From assembly GCA_010279815.1 (NCBI GenBank), contig QEOQ01000109.1, positions 1 through 11,682 on the forward strand: 11,682 nucleotides of DNA, written 5' to 3'. The position numbers were made by a program, and so were the translations under genes. Numbering within the stretch: position 1 is the first letter of the stretch; each line of letters opens with the position of its first letter. The stretch comes from Brachionus plicatilis (Eukaryota > Rotifera > Eurotatoria > Ploima > Brachionidae). Below the pieces are notes generated by a model. It was not told the DNA's origin, did no database searches, and saw only the letters and a list, made by a program, of their open reading frames with translations. This document shows, in pieces, positions 1 to 7,240 of this stretch.

Positions 1-251
1 ATATTAATTCAATTGATTAAATAAAAATTAAAAAATATGATAGAAAAAAAAAAAGTTAGATAAAAAATTTAAAGTTGGGTGGAATAGGTAAAATTTGCGA
101 TATTAATCCAAGTTTCTCAAAGTCAAACATTTGAGGGGTGATAAATTAATTTTAATTTTCTTTAAATTTTATTATATATGTTTAAAAGCAAAGATTTAAG
201 TAGAGAGGGCATTATTGACTTCATTTTTTTATTTTTATATCAGTTTTGAAA

Positions 252-428
252 ATTAGGCACTCTATTAAACAGCTGTTTAGCCTAATCTAAAAGTTTTTCA
301 CCTAATTTGATATTTGATCACCTAATTCCATTTTGGTTCACTTTTTCGTGAACAAAAAAATTTGGTAAAAATTTAGTTCACCCATTTAGAACAAGAATTG
401 TTCGCATTATATGTGAACTATGGTTCAC
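252..428. repeat. Palindromic cluster with GTTCAC/GTGAAC hairpins
   Basis: A 12-bp perfect palindrome AAACAGCTGTTT (267-278) is flanked by ATTAGGC (252-258) and its complement GCCTAAT (280-286). Downstream are two small inverted pairs: GTTCAC (336-341) with GTGAAC (348-353), and GTGAAC (413-418) with GTTCAC (423-428). The word TTCACC or CACCTAATT recurs between them, and AAATTTGGT near 358 is mirrored by ACCAAATTT near 427. This resembles the end of a small inverted-repeat transposon, but I find no target-site duplication and no second end. The flanks 1-251 and 429-820 are AT-rich with nothing I can name. Confidence 0.4.
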
Positions 429-820
429 CAAATTTTATATTTGCTATTAAATTTAAATCGAGTTTTTTAACGATTGAATATTAATTTAAATTTGAATAAA
501 TTTTTTTTTAAAAAAAGTTAAAAAATTATAAGTGTTTTTTTTAAATTTCCAAATAAAAATTACAAAATATTAAATTTTTAAAAATTATTAAAAATTCATT
601 CTAGATCTACTTAAGAGTAATTTTTATTTTCAAATATTAAATTGAATATTTATTTTATTCAGTTATTAATCCAAAAATTATATTTTTATCCAATATTAAT
701 TGGTATTTATTTTTATTAAATTTTAATTTGAATATTTTAGAGATTCAATATTTAATTTAAACAAATTAATTTTCAAATAAATTATTCAAAAATATTTACA
801 GTGGTGATATAAGAATTCAT

Positions 821-1135
821 GGTAAATTGGCGTAATTTTACATAAAAATACGTAAATTTACGTAAAACAAGAATTGTAAAAAATGGTAAATTAACTAAAT
901 TTTACGTAAATAGAAGTAAAATTACCAATTTTTACGTTAAATTATGTTAACTCAAAAAATGCCAAAAAAATCTCAAATTTCGCTGTTTTTCATAAAATTT
1001 TGTTAAAAAAAAACGATTTTGAATTCTGAAATTTTTTTTTTTTAATTTAATTTTTTACCATTTTTTACGTATAAATTGGTAAAATCCAAAATTTTACAGG
1101 TCTATTTTGGTAAAATATGGTAAAAAAAGAATAGA
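821..1135. repeat. Segment saturated with TTTACGTAAA-like words (left cluster)
   Basis: Palindromic TTTACGTAAA variants and GGTAAAATT or its complement recur many times (for example around 827-870, 900-945, 1063-1085 and 1105-1125). A second cluster lies at 1550-1705. The density of one short near-palindrome resembles subterminal repeats of a DNA transposon. The two clusters do not align as a clean terminal inverted repeat and I could not place the ends. Confidence 0.4.
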
Positions 1136-1260
1136 ATCTAAAAAACAAAAAATTTTGTTTATTCAAAAATTAAATTAAAATTAAAAAAATTAAATTCAAA
1201 TCTAATTTTCATTCGAAGTGCTACTAATTAGATTTCATCATTAGTTAAAAGTAAAGAAAA

Positions 1261-1473
1261 ATGGTGGACAATTTCTTCGTAGATCTAAACGTTGAGAAAA
1301 CAAAATGTCAAAAAATGTGTTGGTAAAATTTATTTAAAATTTTAATAAATTTAAAACTTAATGAATTCAGTCACTTTGGCACCATTCAATTCATTTCAGA
1401 CAAAATCTTAATTGATGATATGAACACCGATGAAGATCTAATGGATGACAGGCCTAGAGAGAAAGAGAGTTGA
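1261..1473 (+). pseudogene. Possible two-exon small coding remnant
   Basis: Not a recognised family. An ATG at 1261 opens 20 codons plus 2 nt to a GTAAAA donor at 1323. Joining to the acceptor ...TTCAG ending at 1370 (48-nt intron) keeps the frame and gives 54 residues ending at TGA 1471-1473. The second exon is acidic (DDMNTDEDLMDD), followed by RPREKES. The intron is close in size to the 52-nt intron of the ATP synthase gene in this window. The same frame stays open for 34 more codons after the TGA (to 1576), so the TGA may be a premature stop in a longer remnant. The reverse strand is also open across 1390-1540, so orientation is uncertain. It lies between two TTTACGTAAA clusters, so it may be the coding core of a decayed transposon. 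No function is proposed. Confidence 0.22.
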
Positions 1474-1549
1474 TCCAACAGCATTCTCTTCGACGTCTCT
1501 CCACTCACATTCATTGATCTACTCTTGTACAGTTATGCTATGATAAACT

Positions 1550-1705
1550 GTTTTTACGAAAATTTTATTAAATTTTAGTAAATATAAAAAGGCCCAAAAA
1601 AAACTGAAAAAATAGGAATTTTTCTCTTTTTTTTAGAAAATTAACATGAAAATTGAAAAAAAAAAAATTACGAAATTTTACGTAATTTTACGTAAATTTT
1701 TATTA
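1550..1705. repeat. Segment with TTTACGTAAA-like words (right cluster)
   Basis: TTTTTACG, TTACGAAATTTTACG and TTTTACGTAAATTT recur at about 1550-1570 and 1668-1700, matching the word family of 821-1135. It may be the other side of the same element. The stretch 1706-1932 that follows is AT-rich with no feature I can support. Confidence 0.35.
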
Positions 1706-1932
1706 TAAAAAACGGGAAAAAAAATCGTTAAAAAAACACAACTACAATGCAATTATTAATGATCCGACCAGTCACCTTTTTTCTCAATGACTATTTTAAT
1801 TACCTATGATTTAATAACTTTTAAAGAAATATAAAATGAATATCTTTTTTATTAAATAATATCTTTTTTAAGTGATCAAAACAGATAAAAATAAAATATC
1901 ATAATAAACCGTTTACTTTTGTAAATATTTTT

Positions 1933-2493
1933 TCATAAAAAATAAAACAAATTTAATTCAAAATTTACTAGTTTTGAATTTACAACACGCGCCATCTCAC
2001 GGGCATAACCTTGAATTCTGTCTTGTCCTGTGTGGTGATTAGTTAGCCACCAGTTTACCTTTGTGCTGATTATGCAGTTCAACACTTTTTCCAATTGCTC
2101 TTTACTGGGGATAATCGACTTTTGTTCTTCATCTGATAACTCTATTGAGATGTTTGTTAGTTCAATGTCGCCATCTTCTTTACTTACAACACCATACAGT
2201 ACAGAAGCACAAGCTGCATGTGCATACCTCATTTGGTACTCCTGTTCATTGGCAAATCTGCGATATGCCCAAAATGCCGCATCTGCAGCCACACGTTTTA
2301 CAGGTTGTGCATCAGGGTAAACTCTTATTTTAAGTCTATCTTCATGGTCCAATCTCGGATCTGCACCATCAGCTAAACTTAACTCCGATTTCCAAAATTC
2401 CTTTTCCAACATATTTCTCCATTCAGATGGATAAAATTGCCATTCATTTGTAGCGATGTTCATAGCACTTGGTAAGTGTATTCTTTGAGTCAT
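1933..2493 (-). CDS. Orphan intronless ORF, 186 aa, unknown family
   Basis: An uninterrupted minus-strand frame runs from ATG at 2493-2491 to a stop at 1935-1933. I do not recognise the family. The protein is soluble-looking, with no signal peptide or membrane segment. It starts MTQRIHLPSAMNIATNEWQF, then has a charged region ending RLKIRVYPDAQPVKRVAADA, an aromatic stretch AAFWAYRRFANEQEYQMRYA, an acidic middle (SKEDGDIELTNISIELSDEE), and a conserved-looking tract NWWLTNHHTGQDRIQGYARE near residues 146-165. GC is roughly 40% by eye against about 20% around it, and codon use looks constrained. The last ~15 residues (NFELNLFYFL) look AT-driven and may be non-homologous read-out. Being intronless, GC-shifted and beside transposons, it could be an integrated foreign sequence, for example a copy of an RNA-virus structural gene, or a host single-exon gene. 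I cannot decide from sequence alone. Confidence 0.6.
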   Translation of the reverse strand: MTQRIHLPSAMNIATNEWQFYPSEWRNMLEKEFWKSELSLADGADPRLDHEDRLKIRVYPDAQPVKRVAADAAFWAYRRFANEQEYQMRYAHAACASVLYGVVSKEDGDIELTNISIELSDEEQKSIIPSKEQLEKVLNCIISTKVNWWLTNHHTGQDRIQGYAREMARVVNSKLVNFELNLFYFL

Positions 2494-2654
2494 AGAAATT
2501 TTTAGGAGTAATGAGGGTTCTTGTGTTTTTTAAAAAAAAATTTTCAAATTTAATTTCAAAAAATTATACATCATTCAAAATTAAGTATAAATAGAATTAT
2601 GAAACTCCTGTGTAGTTAAAAATTTGGATTTCTTTACAAAAAATAGAGGGATTA

Positions 2655-2663
2655 CAGGGATTT
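2655..2663. repeat. Left target-site duplication, 9 bp
   Basis: CAGGGATTT at 2655-2663 recurs exactly at 3666-3674. The two copies directly abut the inverted-repeat ends of the 2664-3665 element. Nine base pairs is the usual duplication length for Mutator-like elements. Confidence 0.85.
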
Positions 2664-2674
2664 GGTGCTATCTT

Positions 2675-2856
2675 AAAATAGCAATCTTAAATTAGCATGA
2701 TCAATTAAGCACAATCAAAAAAGCAAAAAAAAATTAATTAATTTATAAAAATAGCAATTAAGAGGATAAAATTAGCATAAAAAATAGCAAAAAAATTCAC
2801 ATAAAAATTAGCCAAAAAATAGTAATCTTAAATTAGCATGATCAATTAAGCACAAT
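2675..2856. repeat. 41-nt direct repeat inside the MULE left end
   Basis: Positions 2675-2715 and 2816-2856 match at 40 of 41 bases. Each copy contains TTAAATTAGCATGATC followed by AATTAAGCACAAT. The spacing of 141 nt places one copy inside the terminal inverted repeat and the other in subterminal sequence. Such repeats often act as transposase binding sites; that role is inference here. Confidence 0.75.
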
Positions 2857-2984
2857 GAAATTTAATTGCGCATCTAAAAATTTTTGAACAAGATTATTCG
2901 CTAGAAATTTTACTTATTTTACTTCGCTAAAAAATAATTAATTTCCAACTTTTTTTTTTATTTTTTATTTTAAATTCACTTTAG

Positions 2985-3522
2985 ATGTCTGAAAACACTT
3001 TAGATGATCTAATTAATGATTTACAAAATATACACATAAATAAAGGATTTCATCTAAGTCGGAAAAAAAAATAAACTGGCGATGTATTGAGACAAAAGTT
3101 TATTGTAAATCAAAGTGTTTCACACTTGGTTCCGAAAAAGGGCAACCAAAAAGAGTGGTCGTGGTAGAGGTGTTCGGGTTGAGACAAAAAATGTCAAACC
3201 ATTGTTTGAAATTGATCTTTGGAATTTGACTAATAGAATTAAAGATTGTTTACCACGTACAAATAATTTCGTGGAGGCCTGGCACAGTGCATTTAGCAAT
3301 ATGCTTATTAAACATCCTTCTGTGTACATTTTAGTAGATATGTTTCGTAAAGAACAAAAAAAATCTGAAGAAAATATAATCAAATTAGAAACTGGAACTA
3401 TATTTAAGCGTAAGCCAAAGTACATTCTTTTGGATGAAAGAATTAATGAGATAGTTAAAACTTATTCATTGGATACCTTTGATAAATTTTATGATAACTT
3501 ATCTTCAATATTAGACTATTAA
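2985..3522 (+). pseudogene. Broken FLYWCH / MULE transposase gene, middle deleted
   Basis: Three frames carry pieces of one protein type. Frame 1 starts at ATG 2985 (MSENTLDDLINDLQNIHINK, then GFHLSRKKK) and stops at TAA 3072-3074 just after an A run. Frame 2 continues from about 3071 with INWRCIETKVYCKSKC, the Trp-Cys and Cys core of a FLYWCH zinc finger; its His pair is missing. Frame 3, open to TAA 3520-3522, carries a basic GRGRGVRV linker, LFEIDLWNL, PRTNNFVEAWH and HPSVYILVDMFRKEQKKSEE, the pattern I know from the C-terminal part of MULE proteins in invertebrates. A single-base slip in the A run (3063-3071) explains the first shift. The second coincides with loss of the finger's end and the whole DDE catalytic region. 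It is non-functional as it stands. Confidence 0.75.
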
Positions 3523-3665
3523 TCTTTTTCTAGGTCGATATATTTTTTATTTCAACTTTTTTTTTCAAGGTAAAAACTTGCTAATTTAATTGGTGCTAAT
3601 TTTTTCTATTGCTATTTTAATAAAGTTTATTGCTATCTTAAATACTGCTATTTTAAGTGACCCCC

Positions 3666-3674
3666 CAGGGATTT
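3666..3674. repeat. Right target-site duplication, 9 bp
   Basis: CAGGGATTT is identical to 2655-2663 and abuts the right end of the MULE. The short stretch after it (3675-3774) contains a quasi-repeat of AAGTCC words and belongs to older sequence, with no feature I can name. Confidence 0.85.
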
Positions 3675-3774
3675 ATATCTTGGACCAGAGTTGTTTAAAA
3701 GTCCCAAGAAAAAGTCCAAGTCCAGACTTTTTTTTTAAATTGCTAGATCAGGCTTCTTATCAAAAAAATAAAAT

Positions 3775-3965
3775 GGGAATATTATTTCAGCACAATCAAT
3801 TTCTGATTAGCACAATGAAAAAAACATTCAACACAATTCGATTTCTTCTCAGCAAAAAAAATTATATTTAAAAAAAAAACATTTAACACAAAAAAATTGT
3901 GTTTGAAAATAATTCTTAAAGGAAATTTTTTTTCAACACAAAAATATTTATAATAAAATAAATTT
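3775..3965 (+). repeat. Left arm of the ~190-bp inverted repeat
   Basis: It starts GGGAATATTATTTCAGCACA and ends in AATAAATTT. Its inner half (about 3868-3965) recurs directly at 4920-5010 and inversely at 6107-6195. The next ~115 nt (3966-4080) is AT-rich spacer. 4081-4381 has more balanced composition but no recognisable gene. Confidence 0.75.
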
Positions 3966-4381
3966 ATTTTAATTTTAAATTTTATTTAATGATATTTATA
4001 AGTGGAAGTTAGGTAAATAAAGTAAATTTTGAAGCTTAAAGATATTATATAGATATTTTTTTTTGAAACAAATTTTAAACGACTCGGTCAGTTGTAAAGT
4101 TTTTGAGTATCTCAGGAAAGATTAAAAATCGTTCGATAGAGATAACACATCGTTTATAAAGCAACTCTCAATCGTTGAAAACTTGGTACACATTAACTGT
4201 ATGGAATATTATCCAAAATTTTCCATCTTCTTGATAGAGAGTCATTGGCGACTGTGAAAATGGTGAACTTGTAGATTCCGTGAAGTTCTATTTCTATCTA
4301 ATAGATTTAGGAATGCAAAGTAATCAAGACTATTTTTATTTGTATAATGGCTTTAATATTTTATCAAAATAATTGAGACTA

Positions 4382-4791
4382 ATGGACAATATTTTCTTTT
4401 AGAAAATTATCTTAAAATAACATTATTTCCTCTTACTCTTAAACCTCTTCGAATATTTCGATTATTCGATTATTATATTCTTAAACTGTTACCTCCGGGT
4501 CGATTTAAAGACTCTTTTAACATTTCAGTTCTTACCGGGAATAAATATTTTGGTACACGAAACTTCACATTTTCATTATCGAATAATTTAAATATTCGAA
4601 TAGGTTTAAAATAAATTTTTTTTTTATTTTTAGATAATCGAATAATTGAAATATTCGAATACGAGTATGGAGACTTAATGAACGAAACATCGAAATTTTC
4701 GAAAGTATTTCGTAGGGAAAATTTCGAACAGAATAATTTCAAAATTATTATTTTATTTCAAAATAATATTAAGATTATTCGAATTGTCCAT
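4382..4791. repeat. TTCGAA-rich inverted-repeat module
   Basis: ATGGACAAT (4382-4390) is exactly complemented by ATTGTCCAT (4783-4791). Inside, a 34-nt arm at 4440-4473 pairs with 4575-4608 (30 of 34), and its inner 26 nt (4448-4473) also pairs with 4634-4659 (25 of 26). All contain TTCGAATATTT and ATTATTCGAT. ATAATTGA occurs a few bases outside each end (4369-4376 and 4797-4804), which could be an 8-bp target duplication but is weak in such AT-rich DNA. The minus frame across 4473-4742 is probably a by-product of the inverted repeats. Confidence 0.4.
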
Positions 4792-4920
4792 GTATGATAA
4801 TTGAAATGACCATTTAGTGGAGAATTTTTTTTTTTAATTTTTTTTATAAAAATTTAATTTTTGCACAAACAACTTTTTATCTATAATGCTTAAACAATTT
4901 TAAATAAATAAATATTTAAT

Positions 4921-5250
4921 AAAAAACATTTAACACAAAAAAATTGTGTTTGAAAATAATTCTTAAAGGAAATTTTTTTCAACACAAAAATATTTATAAT
5001 AAAATAAATTTTTTTTTTATTTTAGATTTTTTAATTTATTTTAAGTTCTTGAATAAATAAGGTCTTGAATAATTTTTTTTTAAAATTTTCCCAACAAGCC
5101 ATTAATTTTTGTGTTGAACGCATTTATTTTATATTTAATTTTTGTGCTAAAAGTATTTTTTTCCAATTTTAATTATTTTGTTGAGAAGAAATCATAATGT
5201 GCTGAACGTTTTAAAATTGTGTTGAATGGTTATTTTTTTTGTGTCTAAAA
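4921..5250. repeat. Internal copy of the inverted-repeat family
   Basis: 4921-5106 matches the complement of 6028-6195 and beyond, sharing the tail CCCAACAAGCCATTAAT. It carries an extra ~16-nt tandem block near 5050-5070 (TTGAATAA repeated). 5107-5250 looks like a diverged opposite end of the same family (TTGTGTTGAACGC, GTTGAGAAGAAATC, ATTGTGTTGAATGG). Together they could be a nearly whole short non-autonomous copy lacking its left end. 5251-6027 between the copies is AT-rich; I see nothing else in it. Confidence 0.55.
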
Positions 5251-6027
5251 GGGAAACATACAAAAAAAAAAAATATTATCTGAAAAACAAAAATACTGAA
5301 GTTAGAATTATTTTTAATTATCAATTTCAAAATTAATAAAAAGTATCAATTATATTTAAAACAAATTTTCTTTTAATTAACGGCAACAAATTAACTAAAT
5401 TGAAACAAAAAATTACTGATTAGAATAAAAATAAGTATTCAGTTTTTTTTGTTTGTTTAATAGTTTATTTCTTTTTAAAGAAAGGCTACGAGCAGGGCTC
5501 CCTCAGCCAGTTATATGATTTTAAAGTCTTTTTATAAACAAAATTTAGACTAAATAGACATAAAATGAACAAAAAAATAGTAACTTAGTTTTTTTTAAAT
5601 TGATACCAAAGTCAAAATTGAAGAAAAAATTTTAAAAAATCTAAAATTAAAAATCAATTTTAAGTATTGAAAAAATCAAAAATCAGAAACTGCAATGCTA
5701 TGCTATAGACCAACTGGACTAACAATAACACTTATTCATATAACATCGTGTTCTCTTTTTTATCTTTTTTAAGCTTAACCACGGCCACCAATTTAATAGC
5801 GTGCGCTATAAAATTAATATGTTGACAGTAATAAAGAATTTTAAAAATAAATTTTTTTTTTATCATCTTATTATATTCCTTACCAGTAATAACATTTATG
5901 TGACCATGATGTAAAATTTATTTTTAATACTTAATTTCCAAAAAAAACTGATACTAATGCATCTCTCAGATGTATTGCTTGACACCACGCTCATTTTTCA
6001 CAGAGTTCTTTAAAAGTCTTAAAAAGT

Positions 6028-6299
6028 ATTAATGGCTTGTTGGGAAAATTTAAAAAAAAATTTATTCAAGAACTTAAAATAAATAAAAAAATCTAAAATA
6101 AAAAAAAAATTTATTTTATTATAAATATTTTTGTATTGAAAAAAAATTTCCTTTAAGAATTATTTTCAAACACAATTTTTTTGTGTTAACTGTTTTTTTT
6201 TTTAAATATAATTTTTTTTGCTGAGAAGAAATCGAATTGTGTTGAATGTTTTTTTCATTTTCATCAATCAGAAATTGATTGTGCAGAAATAATATTCCC
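6028..6299 (-). repeat. Right arm, inverted copy of the family
   Basis: Read on the minus strand it runs from GGGAATATTATTTCTGCACA (ending at 6299) inward to CCCAACAAGCCATTAAT (at about 6028). It matches 3775-3965 for the outer part and 4921-5106 for the inner part. It is therefore the copy that links the other two and shows that they belong to one family. Confidence 0.7.
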
Positions 6300-6319
6300 T
6301 TTTTTTAAATGTATTATAC

Positions 6320-6337
6320 GCGATTGAAAAAGGCTTA
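6320..6337. repeat. Left copy of long target duplication
   Basis: The 18-nt stretch starts GCGATT and ends GGCTTA. It has an imperfect 21-nt partner at 7007-7027 that starts GCGATT, shares AAAAAG and ends GCTTA. Only the left copy is needed to keep the LINE frame open (AIEKGL), and the right copy has gained a stop. Both observations fit a duplication created when the 6338-7006 element inserted. Confidence 0.6.
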
Positions 6338-7006
6338 TAATTAATTGAACTAGCTAAATTGATGAATTTTACTAGATATTTTATTAAAACAATAAAAAAT
6401 AAACAGATAAAAAGATAAACGACTATTTATTTAGATATTTCATTAGATAAAAAATAAAAATACAAAATAAAAAAATGAAAAAAATAGCAAATAAAATTTA
6501 ATTAAATTAAGGCTAATTAATTCTTCTTCTTTTACTTTTAATTACTTGAAAGTTTTCGTTTTTTCTTTGCGCATTTTGATTTTCAACTTGAGCTTGAGCT
6601 TGATTTGAAGTACAAGGTAGCGTTGCTTGTAGATTTTCCCTTGGTACTATCTCGTAAGTCTCGGTGGTAGTAGCCTCAATGCTTGAATCTGAATCCTCGC
6701 TACTATAAGATCAAAAATATTCTTTTTATGTCATTTTTAGTTAAATATAGATTCCACGTAATTTAAAAAAGTTTTTTATATTATCAATTTTATTTAATGT
6801 CAATTTATTTTTTAATTAGAAACTCGAGTTCAAAATTGTATTATCTAGTGTCAATTTTATCTGATGAATTAATCTTAATTTATATCGATGATTGATTATT
6901 TTATATAGTAAATTCTCTTTATTTCTATTGATTAATTTTTTTTTTATAGCAGTTCATTTTTTTATCTAGTAGATTCATAATTTTATCTAGTATCAATTAA
7001 TATTTT
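6338..7006 (-). mobile_element. ~669-bp TIR element inserted in the LINE, carrying a terminal exon
   Basis: The left end (6338-6378) and the complement of the right end (6961-7004) align over about 41 positions with roughly 80% identity, sharing TTAATTGA, ACTAG, ATGAAT and TACTAGATA. TTTATCTAGTA recurs near the right end (6961, 6982, and a variant at 6842), a subterminal array. It is flanked by an imperfect 18/21-nt duplication of LINE sequence, unusually long for an inverted-repeat DNA transposon. Inside is a minus-strand coding exon (6513-6702) with an upstream acceptor and a downstream AATAAA (6431-6426). This looks like an internally deleted transposon that kept its last exon, or an element that captured a host exon. 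Confidence 0.55.
6513..6702 (-). CDS. Terminal coding exon, 62+ aa, unknown protein
   Basis: On the minus strand an AG acceptor (6704-6703, in TTGATCTTATAG) precedes a frame starting SEDSDSSIEATTTETYEIVP. It continues through PRENLQATLPCTSNQAQAQV to a basic end VIKSKRRRIN and TAG at 6515-6513. The order acidic/Ser-rich, Gln/Asn-rich, then KSKRRR suggests a disordered nuclear C-terminal tail with a localisation signal; that is inference. The upstream exons are missing within the element, since the acceptor is followed by ~300 nt of AT-rich sequence up to the element end. An AATAAA at 6431-6426 lies about 80 nt after the stop. I do not recognise the family. It could be a transposase tail or a captured host exon. 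Its GC (about 40%) exceeds its surroundings. Confidence 0.45.
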
Positions 7007-7027
7007 GCGATTAAAAAGTGAAGCTTA
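7007..7027. repeat. Right copy of long target duplication
   Basis: Imperfect partner of 6320-6337: both start GCGATT and end GCTTA. This copy lost one G and gained about four bases, which introduced an in-frame TGA (7019-7021) relative to the LINE. Because the LINE frame resumes exactly at 7028, the duplicated target must end here. Confidence 0.55.
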
Positions 7028-7240
7028 CAAATTAACCAAGCTATTGTGTTTCAAGGTGAAAATTTTAAGAAAGTAATAATGATGAAATATTTGGGTGTCT
7101 GGATCGACAAGAGACTAAAAAGTAAGCTACAATTTGATTGTAGAATTAAATCATTCAATATGGCTTTTTATAATCTTAAACAGTGTGGAATAATATGCGG
7201 AATAACAACAACTGAAATTAAAATGTGTTATTACAAGACA

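Larger units (their letters stand above)
2664..3665 (+). mobile_element. Internally deleted Mutator-like DNA transposon (1002 bp)
   Basis: The element is bounded by terminal inverted repeats and a perfect 9-bp target duplication (CAGGGATTT). The left end reads GGTGCTATCTTAAAATAGCA; the complement of the right end reads GGGGGTCACTTAAAATAGCA. They share a 12-bp exact block (2672-2683 with 3646-3657), with looser similarity inward. The subterminal regions are full of TTAGCA, TAGCAA and AGCACAAT words, and a 41-nt stretch at 2675-2715 recurs at 2816-2856 with one mismatch. The interior keeps a FLYWCH-like start and a MULE transposase C-terminus but lacks the catalytic middle, so the element cannot be autonomous. 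It would need a full-length relative to move. The perfect duplication implies a recent insertion relative to its neighbours. Confidence 0.8.
3775..6299. mobile_element. Composite bounded by ~190-bp inverted repeats
   Basis: Positions 3775-3965 and the complement of 6107-6299 match closely over about 190 nt. Both start GGGAATATTATTTC and share TCAACACAATTCGATTTCTT, TTAACACAAAAAAATTGTG and AATTCTTAAAGGAAATTTTT. Differences are a few substitutions, one small replaced block and A/T run lengths. A third copy of the inner half lies at 4921-5010. I see no target duplication at 3774/6300, so this may be two or more insertions of one non-autonomous family in opposite orientations rather than a single 2.5-kb element. 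Words such as AGCACAATGAAA are shared with the MULE at 2664-3665, which hints at a related superfamily. No coding region is recognisable inside. Confidence 0.6.

Noticed and set aside
821..1705. CRISPR-like or tandem array
   Set aside because: Repeat words are irregularly spaced, vary in sequence and occur in both orientations, and the genome is eukaryotic.
2063..2333. + strand frames opposite the 186-codon ORF
   Set aside because: They are Cys/Ser-rich shadows of the minus-strand ORF, which is longer and has protein-like composition.
3120..3425. Minus-strand frame of 101 codons
   Set aside because: Shadow of the MULE transposase remnant, which has recognisable motifs on the + strand.
3590..3871. 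Open + frame of 93 codons
   Set aside because: It runs across the MULE right end, the target duplication and into the next inverted repeat, so it mixes unrelated segments. Composition is AT-driven.
4473..4742. Minus-strand frame of 89 codons
   Set aside because: It coincides with the TTCGAA inverted-repeat module, whose repeated words keep the frame open. No family motif.
5480..5520. Short GC-richer patch, tRNA-like at first sight
   Set aside because: No A or B box and no cloverleaf pairing that I can build.
6338..7006. Solo LTR or plain MITE reading of this insert
   Set aside because: No TG/CA tips and the flanking duplication is far too long for either; an internal exon with an acceptor argues for a decayed coding element.
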